Shown here one piece after another: positions 54,661-64,000 of a DNA stretch of 64,000 nt. Source of the DNA: Thuidium tamariscinum (lineage: Eukaryota > Streptophyta > Bryopsida > Hypnales > Thuidiaceae); assembly GCA_947034885.2 (NCBI GenBank), contig OX344752.2, positions 21,289,386 through 21,353,385 on the forward strand, given 5' to 3'. The position numbers and the translations under genes were made by a program. A model generated the notes under the pieces. That model made no database searches, had not been told where the DNA came from, and saw only the letters and a list, made by a program, of their open reading frames with translations. Numbering within the stretch: position 1 is the stretch's first letter; every line of letters begins with the position of its first letter.

Positions 54661-55139
54661 GACTTTGAAGTGCGATCGGGCATGAGATCCTTCAATCTTT
54701 CCTTTTCTTGGAGCGGGGGAACCTTTAATTTTAGGAAGAACAACTTGTTCAACATTCCGACAAGACCATGAAAGCAAGATGCCAAATTGAAGAGCTCAAT
54801 GGACTAAGGTTTGGAAGAAACTTCGTGGAAGAGCATGTACCCTTTGTTGTGGTGGAACATGTCGTTCCTTATGTCTTCTAACACTCCGAACTACTTTGAA
54901 CCTTATTTGTGTCCCCAAGAAGAAACTAGTACTTTGAACTAAAAAGAATTTTTAGATTTAAAAAAAGAAGTCTAGATTCTTCTATTTAGCAAATGTTCCG
55001 GATATTTTGAGGAAATATTTAGGGAATATAGAGGAAATGTAGTGTACTAGATACAAGGCTAAAACTTAATTTGTTTAAAATGAAAGAAGTAGTAGAGATT
55101 TAAACAAAAAATTGTAGACCTCCAGTACGCCACTTCAAT
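54661..55139. other. hAT internal non-coding DNA
   Basis: The first part is the second copy of the 51340-51560 sequence; the rest is AT-rich with no gene. Confidence 0.4.
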
Positions 55140-57240
55140 TTTTCATCTCATCATCCCCTTTCCAATTTTTTATGCATCGAAAGCAAAACTATCTTATCCG
55201 AAGTCAATGCCATCTTTTTATTTCTTAATTCAATTCCTTGTCCATTTCTTTTGCTTCATTAATTAGCGAAACTCTTATATTTTTGGCCTCTAATGCAAAA
55301 ATTCTTTTATGCAAAGTCATTGTCATTCCTTTTTGTTGAATTATTTAGCCCCCTTGTTTTGTGGCATCATTCCTTATGTATTGAATCGTTTTATCTCCTT
55401 TTTTTTTACTTCATTCCTAAAACTCTTGCATTCAAATTGAATGCCAATTTGTTTTTACGTCATTCGTTTTCCTATTTATTTCCCATTAATTAGCAAAGCT
55501 CTCATTCTCCAACTGTATGCCATCCTTTTTTTGTTGCATCATTCTATCTTTTTTTGTCACCATTTTCTTTTCAGATTTTCATTTCTATTGGTCTTCATTA
55601 ATTTCTAGAACTCTTTTATCGTAATTAGCAATACCAATATTTATTAGTTGAATCATTGCATTGCCTTTCCTAAATGTATTTGGCTTCATTGATTAGCAAA
55701 GCTCTTTCATCCAATGTCAATGGGAATTTCTTTTGTACCACCAGCTAACCAACCTCTTTACTATTTCTTATTATGTTTTTACTTTATGGTTTAGCAAAAC
55801 TTGTCCATGTAACTCAATACCAATTTTTTTTCGCCCTCATTCTCGTTCCTTATTTTTTAACCCTGAACCAAAATCTTTTCCGTCTTAATAAATTGTAATT
55901 TTTTTTCCCGTCAATCCCTTTCCTATTTTTTTTATTCATTAGGAAAACTCTTCCATCCCAACTCAATAATAAATGTTTTTTATGGTAAGAAATGGAAGTC
56001 TTTCCATTCGCTTTCCATTTCTCGTTTATTAAAATAGGTAATCAAACACAATGTTTGTTACATATCTCTTTCACATTTGTTTGCTTTTATTAAGAACATC
56101 TAAAATGCACTTTCACTCCAACTAAATGACGTTTTTTTCCCTTACCTAATTTTTTTCATAGATTGGAAATGAATTCCACTCCAATTCAATGACTTTTCAT
56201 TTCATTCCATACATGTTTTTATGATTGAATCCTATTCCAAGTCAATGACATTTTACTTCATCAATTTCAAGTCAATGAAAATTGATTTTTTCGCCACTAA
56301 ATTTTTTTATATTGGGTAACCATTTTTTATTAAATATGTACCTATTTCCATGCCAATTTAATCATCCCTACTTACTTTTCCCATTTTTTTGTACTTTGGG
56401 TAACAATACACTTCCATTGTAGGTCTGGCAATTACGTGATAGGAAATTGAAGGATGAGTGTTTGGGATTATAGTCAATCACTTTAACTTGTAAGTGAAGT
56501 TTAGAATCATTCCCAAATAAAATTTACGAAAGCTTGGGTCTCTCTACCCCTCTTTTGGGTGCATTTATTTTGAAAGCACTTACATTCCAAGTCAATGCCT
56601 TTTCAACTTTTCTTTTGTTGGATTCCTTTTCTTTCATTTTTTTTGGCTTCATTAGCATAATTGTTCCATCTCAAGTTATGGAAGAAGTAAATGGCACTAC
56701 TGTTGTCTTCCTAACTTTTTTCCAACCGAATGCCATTCATTTTTCTTTGATCATTACCTTCCTCATTATTCGAAATTCATTAGCCACATGTTCCATCCCA
56801 ACATAAGACGATTTATTTCCTAAACTCTTTATAGTTTTATTTTATTGATTTGGAAGATTATTTTGTCCCAATTGAATGCCATTTTTTGTGGATATCATTC
56901 CCTCCCTAATTGTTTTTGGCAGCATTTGCAACATTATCCCATGCCATCCCAATGCACTTTATTTATTGTATATCATTCCCCCCTACTTTTTGGGGGCTTG
57001 ATTAGCGAAATTGTTCCATCTCACTAGAATGCCCTCTATTTTTTGGTGGTATCTCAAGTGAATGCCATTTACTTGTTTTCTATCATTAGCAACATTAGAA
57101 ATGAGTTTTTTTCCAATATAATGGCATTTGTTGTCCTTCCCTAATTTTATTCATTCATGGAAAAATGGAAATGAATTATAGTACAATACTCCAATTCAAT
57201 GACATTTCATTTTAGGATATAATTTTTGTATATGTATGAT
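55140..57240 (+). repeat. T-rich degenerate repeat array
   Basis: A loose unit of about 80-130 bp recurs at least a dozen times: CATTAATTAGCAAA, then CTCTTCCATCCCAACTCAAT, GCCA and a T run. Clear copies lie near 55256, 55490, 55688, 55940, 56645, 56770 and 57000. The short frames in it have no protein character. Confidence 0.6.
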
Positions 57241-57764
57241 GTTGTTTCAAAAGAGTATGTGCAAAAAAAAAAAAAGTGATTTTGGCCTGGATTTTGGGCT
57301 AAATAATATATATTTCATAAGCGTCATGGAATACATAGTTGGAAAAGTATATGACAAGGTTACTATAACCATGACACCATCTAAAAATGCATGTGCCAAT
57401 ATCTAATATAACGAATAATATCTATTGCCGAGATCAAAATTCTATAAGCCTATATTAAGCTAGGACCCTAAGTCTTCTATGAAAACATAAGTTCACTAGC
57501 TAGATAGTAGAAACTTCACTTAGTCTATGTCCATTGCACTGCCACTTGGGCCAGCCTCGTTGTCATGTGTCCCTGCAATGACAGGAAGGTCTTCGTCCGA
57601 GCCTAAACGAGTCTACGAACTGCGGATCGAGTTCTCCGCACTGGTCCATCTTCCTCCAATACAGCCCTCATGATCTGTGATTGTTTGAGGCTCTCAAGAC
57701 ATTGGCGAGTTCGAGGGCTATGCTGTTCAAGCAAGAAATCCATCCCTTCATGTCGAAAGGTTTC
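57241..57764. other. 3' flank of the RING gene
   Basis: No separate gene is seen. A more GC-rich stretch at 57530-57760 may be the 3' untranslated region of the minus-strand RING gene. Confidence 0.4.
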
Positions 57765-59804
57765 TCACCACTCTGACTCCTCTAGTTGAACTAGTTCAGC
57801 AGGGTTAGGCATGTCAATGTCGTCCACCATACGAATCCCATCGTCGTTAGTGATACAAACTCCATCCCTATTCCAAAACCACTGTTTAGGATGAGGTCCA
57901 AATTGAAAGTTCTCAAAAACCTCGTCCCAATGCCCATTGAAGCACTGATAGAAGAAATTCCGTCGTCCTTGGCTATACTTGTCCTTCATTGGAATCAAGT
58001 GTTGACACACCTCCACTATTTGAGCTGGATTTTTTTCCCAACCCCATTCGGCAGAAAGGTTTTGTTTATCCAAGGAATGGAGCTTCAATTTCCAACTCCA
58101 CACCAAGTCAGTTCCCCACTTCTGAGCATGATCAGGGGCATTTTCAGCATTATATTCCCAATGTGGTGGCATGTATGAAAGTAATCCAAATAAATCATAC
58201 AATCGCTCATGGAAAGGAGCCTTGCACAAGGAACACCGTCGACGAACAACCATCAAGCTAATCAAACAAAATGGATGGTACAAGTGTTCGCACGTGCCTA
58301 GGTGCATTCCACCTTCAGGGCCAAATGGATTTAGACAAATGGGACATGTAGTACCATCATACACGAAGCTTGAAGGATTTGGCCACAATAATAGTGGATT
58401 GCCGTTCTGGTCGAGGGAAGAGCCAACTTCATTCTTGAAATCCCAATGGTGTTTGGACCAATCGATGATTGTTGTTCCACCACCAATGTCTTTGGTCACC
58501 ATTTCATCCATGTTGAAATGATCATCCACAAGGGCCCACGATGTCAACCCAAAAACCCTCTCTTGATTGTATGCGCCATAATTGTTGTCGATTTTTTGGA
58601 ATTCTGACGCCATTTGCTGAGTCCTGTCAACTGAAAAGACGCATGCCATCTTCTACTGGTAATATTGCTCCATCAACGCTTTCAATTGCTCTTTCAATAT
58701 CAAATTGTTTGCAAGTGTGTCCGTCAATTGAGTGCTCTGGTCAATTGGCATTGCTTGACCTGCATTTGTGGGTAATTCTCCAAATGACAGTGCATCATCT
58801 TGAGTACCCTGTGTTGCACCAACTTCAACATGTTGCACTGGAATTTCATCATGGATTGGAGGCCCTTCCGCTCCCCCTCGTGGATCCTGACCATCATTGG
58901 CCAATGTGGCTGCTTCAAGAGCATGCTACAGCACCTCTATCTGACGTTGTTGTTCACTTATAATATTGTTCTTCTCTTTGAGTTCATCCCTCAATTTAGC
59001 AACATCTTCATACAAAGAATGCAGATGCGCATTGCTCTCTTCCACTTCAATCCTCAAACTCTGAATTCGATCTGCAGCTGCTGTAACATCAACAATTCCT
59101 ATTGTTGGTTCGTCAGTAGCTGGCACCTGTCCCTCCACAACATTTTCTTGTACACCCTCTTGAGTTGCACGCTCAGCCCTCCTCTTTTTAAGCCGTAGAT
59201 TTGTTCTATAGCTGAGTGCATGTGGCACATGAGATCCATCCGAGTCGTTATCTGTAGCAGAGTCCTCAGTGTCATGTAGTGGTGGTGCTTCAACTTGTGT
59301 CATTGTTTTACCCAGTCCACCTTGCGGGTACCTTTTTACCCCCCTTGGAATGAATCCATTTGCTGGTGTTGGAATGTTGACTTTCTCCCCCATTGTCTTC
59401 AAAGTTGACCAGTCCATTCTCTTGTTCAACTTCAATTCCGCATGTACCCCTCGTGCAATGAAGAGATGCACTTCATTGCGTTTGACAATAGGGACATCAT
59501 ACAACGCCTGGTATACTTCGATGCACCGATTTGTGAACTCCTCATCAATGCAATGTTTTAAATTTGCCTTGTGGAAGCGTCGGTGATAGTTGTGTCACTC
59601 TTCTGGGAAGACCTTGTCAATGTGGCACCACTCGATGTAATTGGCACAGGTTTCGTAAGTCCATGGGTCAGGCACGTCTTCCCACCCTTTGAATGCAAGC
59701 TTTGCGGGATTACGTAAAACATGCAACCGCTTACGATGTTTGTTTCCTCCTCGTAGTCGGGTCTTATCTCGTTCCTCCTTCCTTGGTCTTGTCGGTGTAG
59801 CCAT
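57765..59804 (-). pseudogene. RING-H2 finger protein gene, one frame with three in-frame stops
   Basis: The whole 2.04-kb stretch is open in one frame from the ATG at 59804 (MATPTRPRKEERDK) to 57765, except for TGA at 59597-59595, TAG at 58928-58926 and TAG at 58655-58653. There are no frameshifts. The N-terminal 200 residues are unknown (PDPWTYETCANYIEW, IARGVHAELKLNKRMDW). A coiled coil follows (about 59080-58930). The C-terminal third holds a RING finger: CPIC, then TCEHLYHPFC and CSLC, of C3H2C3 type. RING proteins usually act as ubiquitin ligases. It shares a bidirectional promoter region with the kinase gene. Stops at possible former CAG or CGA codons suggest recent decay; read-through is less likely. 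Confidence 0.75.
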
Positions 59805-59849
59805 TTTCACGGGAAAATGTGAAAACCTCCCACGTGGCAATCAAGAAGA

Positions 59850-60260
59850 CCCTGCACGACACTCACAACCAACTCAATGAAGAGGTGGAAGGCTTGAGAG
59901 TATGCAGGGCGGGGACAAGTGAGGCGGGGACGGGTTTATATAGGGGCAGGCGGGGGACGTCAGGGCGCGGACACCATCGCTGTCAGGGCGGGGACTCCAT
60001 CGATGTCAGGGTGCGGACGCCTCCGTCAGGGCGGGGACTCCTTCGTTGTCGGGGCGTGGACGCCTCCGTCAGGGCGGGGACTCCTTCGTTGTCGGGGCGC
60101 GGACGCCTCCGTCAGGGCGGGGACTCCTTTGTTGTCAGGGCGCGGACGTCTCCGTCAGGGCGGGGACGCGTGTGTCAGGGCGGGGACTCCACGTGTTGGG
60201 GCGGGAACGCGATGGGGATGGGGCGGGGACGTGCAGGGGGGGGACTATATAAAGCGAGTC
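59850..60260. promoter_or_regulatory. Bidirectional promoter with GGGCG(C/G)GGAC motifs and two TATA boxes
   Basis: About 20 GGGCG(C/G)GGAC copies, often GTCAGGGCGGGGACTCC, lie at 59905-60245. On the minus strand TATATAAA (59942-59935) points to the RING gene, whose ATG is 130 bp on. On the plus strand TATATAAA (60246-60253) points to the kinase ATG at 60450. The divergent layout around one motif array suggests joint control of both genes. Confidence 0.72.
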
Positions 60261-60449
60261 CCCGCCCTCATTCCTTTGCCAAGTCCGCGCCCTATGCCTC
60301 ACATGCTAGTTCGTTCCCACGGCCTATGCGAGTGAGTTTGGTGGGTGCTGGGCTTGGCTTGCATATGTGACCCGGTTTTTTTGAATTTTTTTGAAACTTT
60401 CTTGCTTCAGGATTGATACGGAGGCCTATTGGAACTTTTTTTTTCCATT

Positions 60450-62029
60450 ATGGCAGGTGAAGGGAGTGGATCAGTGGACAAACGTCCTATGTTTGTAGAC
60501 TTGGATGATATCGGTGAGACGGTAATTCCATGTACAAACACGTTGATGGCCTCAGGTTCATCAAATCCTTCCTCATCAGGCCAGAAAAAACGCAAGAAAG
60601 AACAAAATCCCCAAATACCTGGACATGAATTCATAGTCGAGGGGAGAAAAATAGCTGTGGTGTTCTACACTCGTCGAAGTACAAATATGTTGAACAGGGA
60701 GTATGTGTCGCTCAACGAAGAAGGGTACCACAAACTGACGAGGGACCTGCGAAGGGAGCTGGAGTCAAAGTTTGAAGAATCAGAAGAATTCAACAACTTC
60801 TCAGATTATTGGTTGCACCAAGAGTGGCTGGATAAACAAGTGGTCGCCTTGACAACCAATATAGTGTGTAATTGGTGTTATCACACGGGTAAGAAAGAAG
60901 ATGGTAGCGACTGGGACACGGAGGACAGAGAGATGGTTACAAAAGTGAAGGAGATTCAAACGTTTGCTCAACGATATTCTTCTTCACGTAGAAAAAAGCA
61001 AGCACTATGGAAAGTGACAATTGAAGAAGCGATAACGGCTCATTGCGTGAGTGGAACATTCAAGTGGCTAGGAAGTTCCGTGAAAGTCATCCCCATGCCG
61101 GAACAAATTGCGATTGGGTCGTATGGGACCGTGAGGAAGGTGATCTTTACGAAACTTGAGAGCATTCCTAGTTGGATATTTTTTGCTGGGAAGAGCTTGA
61201 AGACTAAGAATGAAAAGGAGAAACGCCAAGCAATCATCAATGAGGCAGGAGGGTGTCCAGTGAATCATCCTGGCATCATTCGAATGCGTACCTCCACCCT
61301 AAAACAATGGAAGGCTACACACTATGGTGGAATGGAGGATCTCTAATTTCTTTCTTGTCCAAATGCAATGCGAAAGTGAGCGAAGCACTGGATTTGAATG
61401 AGATTGAGAATGACATTTCTACGGGGCTAACGAAAGAGGAACTTTCATGGGTTGCAACGTATCGGAGAAATCGAGTGAAATTGGCATTGTCATTACTTGT
61501 CACTGTGGGGAAATGCCATGATGCGCAGTACATGCACAACGACATATCTCCATCCAATGTTTTGCTCCATTTTGATCCTTGGGAACGAAATAGGGTGTAC
61601 ATAGGGATATGTGATTGGGGACTTTCTAGCCAAGTTGTGGAGAAGGAACCATCAAGGTATGGCTATCCCAGTATGGAGATCCTTGCGAAGGAGAAAAAAA
61701 AGCGAAGGTTTGCAGCCCCAGAATTGTTTTATGTATACGGAGAGCAGGGTTCATCAAACTCCATTGAGGCCATGCAAAAAACGCATTTGTATTCTATGGC
61801 AGCTGATGCATATGCAGTGGGATGGATAGCTTCTGCAATTTGGAAAGAAGAGTGGGATCCTAAATACTTCACAACGAAAAACCCAGAGCAGTATCAGAAT
61901 TTCATGATCAAATTGGGAAGCCTCGTAAAAGAAGATGTGCGTGAAAGGGCAATAGTGCCAGATGTTCTAGAGAAATTGAAGAAGGCCCCCCACTGTTGGA
62001 CGATGCCGGATTGTTGTTATCATACATAG
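60450..62029 (+). pseudogene. Protein kinase gene carried by the hAT element, one frameshift
   Basis: Starting at ATG 60450 (MAGEGSGSVDKRPM), about 200 N-terminal residues match nothing I know. Then comes a kinase domain: glycine loop AIGSYGTVRKV (near residue 221), Lys 248 in FFAGKSLK, Glu in INEAGG, and HPGII. Near 61285 the frame shifts by one base and continues with YTLWWNGGSLISFL, the catalytic loop HNDISPSNVLL (Asp near 61541, Asn kept), DWG in place of DFG (near 61612), AAPELFYVYG and a shortened C-lobe. All catalytic residues are present, so the ancestor was probably an active kinase of about 525 residues. The Arg before the catalytic Asp is replaced (HND for HRD). I cannot place it in a named kinase family. 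Confidence 0.8.
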
Positions 62030-62665
62030 TATTTTGTTTTTAATATTTTTTGTAGTTTAGCATATATTTCAGGCATAGAAGAAAATCATCCTCGTAGAGG
62101 AGCCTATGTACCTACTTGGCAATTGCCAAACAGCTTGAATATATATTAAATCGGATGTGTAATTGTGTACCATACTCAAAATCCCAAAATATATTAATAT
62201 GCCCTTTCATTGGTCTTTCCTCATGGCATTTTTTATGACTTCTATGAATTGATGATAAAACGTAAATGAAAACTATGGATGCAATAGTTTGGTATAAAAA
62301 TGCATACACTTAATTTTTTCCACTATGCCTATGTTTTAGGAGTCACATATGCAGAAGTGATTTGGATATGGAAATGGTTTGCATGTTATAGTGAGGTAAT
62401 TTAACACCTCCTAAAAATATAAAATGGTGTAGTAATTTGGATATGAAAATGGTTTGGATGTTAGAATGATGTAATTTCACACCTAAAAAAAATGGAATGG
62501 TGGAGTAATTTGGATATGAAAATGGTTTGGGTATTAGACTAATTAGAGTGATATGATGTAACATTAAGAAAAATATAAAGTGTTGGAGTGACTAGGAAAG
62601 TGGGAATATGGAATATAAAAAGGAAATATGTAGAAGCATATTAATTAATTTTAAGGTGGTCCCAA
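62030..62665. other. AT-rich 3' flank of the kinase gene
   Basis: It contains a degenerate 70-80-bp repeat (TTTGGATATG(A/G)AAATGGTTTG near 62359, 62437 and 62507). No gene is seen. Confidence 0.5.
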
Positions 62666-62878
62666 ATCCTGTCCGCGCCCTGACGATCCCGTCCGCGCCC
62701 TGCATGTTCGGGAATCCACATGGCAACCACGTGGCAGCCACATGGCAGCCATGTGGCCTATTTTTCCATTATCAAAAAGTCAACTATGTGTTGACTCTAC
62801 CGGACGGGCAAGAGCTCTATCGGACGTCCCGGACGGACGGACGGGCGAATCGGACGTCCGCCTGGTATGACAACCCTG
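62666..62878. promoter_or_regulatory. hAT right terminus with inverted subterminal motifs
   Basis: Two GTCCGCGCCCTG motifs (near 62678 and 62692) are the inverse of the left-end motif. CGGACGTCCCGGACGGACGG follows near 62821 and the element ends ...TATGACAACCCTG. The opposite motif orientation at the two ends is as expected for transposase-binding subterminal repeats. A short imperfect CCACATGGCAACCACGTGGC repeat lies at 62716-62755. Confidence 0.7.
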
Positions 62879-62886
62879 GTGTGGAG
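62879..62886. repeat. 8-bp target duplication GTGTGGAG, right
   Basis: Exact copy of 45681-45688. Confidence 0.97.
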
Positions 62887-63196
62887 ACTGTGAGCTTGTT
62901 GTGTGAGATTGTGAGCTTGTTTGTTTGGAGACTGTGTAGACTTGGAGTTTTTTGTTTTTTTGTCTACCATTGTAGTAGTACAACAGACATGGCTTTTTGA
63001 AAGAAGTTCTGATGACATAGTTATAAGGAAGTGGAAGAGTAGTCGCGAAAGCGACAAGCCTTTGAGAAGTGAGGAAGAAGTCACGTTTCAGTCATGTAAA
63101 AGTCACAAGGAAGTCACTACCCAGTAACAGTCTGGGTTCAGTCCCAAATTGCATTGGGCCACACCGCCCGCTTTCTAATCGGTGGCTTGTTTGCAG

Positions 63197-63463
63197 TATC
63201 GATGCGGAGACGAAGTATTTCTCTTCAGCCCACGCGCGCACAAGCAAAAAGTGGCGGTGGGTAAGATCAGTGGTTTGCTGGGGAAACACAAATACCACGG
63301 CTCGGAGATTCCAGAGACCTGGTTTAAGGTGGACGTCCATGAAGTTCTGCAGAAGGGGGTGGTGCTCATGTTTCCTAATCCTTACGATGATGCAACACTA
63401 CTGGATCATGTGAGCGGGACATGTACCTTATGGGACCAGAAGTACCTGAAGATCACGATGTGA
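63197..63463 (+). CDS. CACTA second gene: last exon
   Basis: After a TTGTTTGCAG acceptor the frame encodes YRCGDEVFLFSPRAHKQKVA, then VGKISGLLGKHKYHG, WFKVDVHEV and a final TLWDQKYLKITM. The pattern V.L......VA.G.I....LHG....... V.V is typical of the C-terminal region of plant En/Spm-associated proteins, which supports its assignment to the CACTA gene. Confidence 0.65.
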   Translation, partial: YRCGDEVFLFSPRAHKQKVAVGKISGLLGKHKYHGSEIPETWFKVDVHEVLQKGVVLMFPNPYDDATLLDHVSGTCTLWDQKYLKITM

Positions 63464-64000
63464 GGTGACAGTATTTTGTAGTGTGTTTGTTCACATTGCC
63501 TCCCCTAAAGACTTGGAGCACCGTGTGGACTCTTCCTTCAGGATTGTATTTTTGTAAATATAACCGCTTGTTGGAACTCATGGCCATTCCTATCTCAGGG
63601 GCCACTTGTTCATTTTGCATATAGCGGATTCCAAAGGCAACATTTGATTTTTGAATGTTTTTAGTAGGTTGGCTCCTCCTGGCATTCTTCGTAGTCATTG
63701 TAGGAGTCTGTTGGGCAGTTCATATAGTGACATTGTTGCTGCTCCCGCGAGGCTTTATGAATTTAGCACCCGTTCTTCCCAATCTGAATGCTCCGTAGTT
63801 GTTGCATGTCCAAAGTCACGTCCCAATCATGTGCATGTAGTCCTAAGATATGGAAGTGTCGAGAGCAATTTCTGTATGACACTCTTCCCATCTCAATTGC
63901 ACCGCAAATATAACTAGGGAAAGACTGAGAAGAGCCCTCATAGAGAATACAGAATGTCATGTGTACAACTGCTGAATGACTTCCCTACAGCCTACGTGCT
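63464..64000. other. CACTA sequence towards the unseen right end
   Basis: No gene is supported. TAGTCATTGTAGGAGTC (63691) and GAATGACTTCCCTACAGCC (63974) belong to the element's motif family, so the right terminus is beyond 64000. Confidence 0.5.

Larger units (their letters stand above)
45689..62878. mobile_element. Giant hAT transposon (17,190 bp) with RING and kinase cargo genes
   Basis: The termini are CAGGGTTGTCATA and its exact inverse (13 bp), flanked by the 8-bp duplication GTGTGGAG. Inside are a hAT transposase gene (50529-46933, minus strand), a RING-finger gene (59804-57765, minus) and a protein kinase gene (60450-62029, plus). Five zones of the GC-rich motif GGGCGCGGAC and several repeat arrays are also present. 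Plant hAT elements such as Ac and Tam3 are about 4-5 kb, so this is several times the usual length. All three genes lie between the inverted repeats and would move with the element. The transposase looks intact; both cargo genes carry lesions. Confidence 0.9.
45359..63196 (+). other. Last intron of the second CACTA gene, enlarged by the hAT insertion
   Basis: A GTAAGT donor at 45359 and a TTGTTTGCAG acceptor at 63187-63196 bracket AGTCAT-rich CACTA sequence on both sides (45470-45560 and 63060-63125). The 17.2-kb hAT element lies between. Without it the intron is about 640 bp. Confidence 0.65.
32051..64000. mobile_element. Large CACTA (En/Spm) DNA transposon, right end outside the window
   Basis: The left end reads CACTACAAAAAAAGGGG at 32051, directly beside the LINE 5' region. 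Inside are a minus-strand TNP2-type transposase gene (37378-33428) and a divergent plus-strand gene (40411 to 63463). AGTCAT/GTGACT-type motifs fill the end, introns and spacers. The same motifs continue to position 64000, so the right terminus lies beyond. Without the inserted hAT element at least 14.7 kb belong to the CACTA. The transposase carries two in-frame stops, so this copy needs help in trans if it moves at all. Confidence 0.85.

Noticed and set aside
35040-59597. Non-standard genetic code, with stop codons read as amino acids
   Set aside because: UBL5, the hAT transposase and other frames use normal stops; the internal stops are confined to dead transposon genes and include all three codons.
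59905-60245. CRISPR-like or bacterial repeat array
   Set aside because: Repeats are short, unevenly spaced, GC-rich and next to TATA boxes in plant DNA; there are no unique spacers of constant length.
63474-63483. TTTTGTAGTG as the right CACTA terminus
   Set aside because: It matches the left end for only about 10 bases, lies 11 bp after a stop codon, and the element's AGTCAT motifs continue beyond it to the window end.
1-64000. tRNA, rRNA or other structured RNA genes
   Set aside because: I saw no cloverleaf with A and B boxes and no rRNA-like sequence; the tRNA match at 20642-20659 is the retroelement primer site.

Overview
This is nuclear DNA of a plant with a repeat-rich genome. The evidence is GT-AG introns, TATA boxes, a clear plant-type UBL5 (Hub1) ubiquitin-like gene, and element families typical of plants: Athila/Tat-like Ty3/gypsy, TNP2-type CACTA, DUF659-type hAT and Tourist-like MITEs. 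I cannot fix the species. A non-seed plant or streptophyte alga is a guess, resting mainly on a LINE whose domain set resembles the Dualen/RandI group first described in Chlamydomonas.

Layout. Positions 1-11.6 kb are AT-rich host DNA with one intact host gene (UBL5, 5360-5581), a truncated tandem copy of its 3' end, and many small dead or non-autonomous elements: fold-back MITEs, a Tourist-like MITE with TAA duplications, and CACTA-like MITEs.

From about 11.6 kb to the window end I find no host gene. The region is one nest of mobile elements. The oldest visible layer is a minus-strand LINE (about 11.6-32.05 kb). It encodes an ORF1, a 2A-like ribosome-skipping motif, an APE endonuclease, reverse transcriptase, RNase H, a zinc-binding segment and a probable restriction-like endonuclease. 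An 11.2-kb Athila/Tat-like LTR element (12095-23343, target duplication GGTTG, nearly identical 2.67-kb LTRs) sits in the last LINE domain. A large CACTA element begins at 32051 in the 5' side of the LINE and runs past the window end. It has a minus-strand TNP2 transposase and a divergent plus-strand multi-exon gene that joins a Transposase_24-like part to an FCP1/NIF-type HAD domain lacking its catalytic aspartates.

A 17,190-bp hAT element (45689-62878, 8-bp duplication GTGTGGAG) sits in the last intron of that CACTA gene. It encodes an apparently intact hAT transposase, a RING-finger protein gene with three in-frame stops, and a protein kinase gene with its catalytic residues present but one frameshift. 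Arrays of a GC-rich motif (core GGGCGCGGAC) lie at both termini, at the transposase promoter, and in a bidirectional promoter between the RING and kinase genes. I infer that these arrays are transposase-binding sites that couple transposition to transcription of the cargo. This cargo-bearing hAT is the best candidate for an undescribed system here; the LINE combining a 2A motif with two endonucleases is second.
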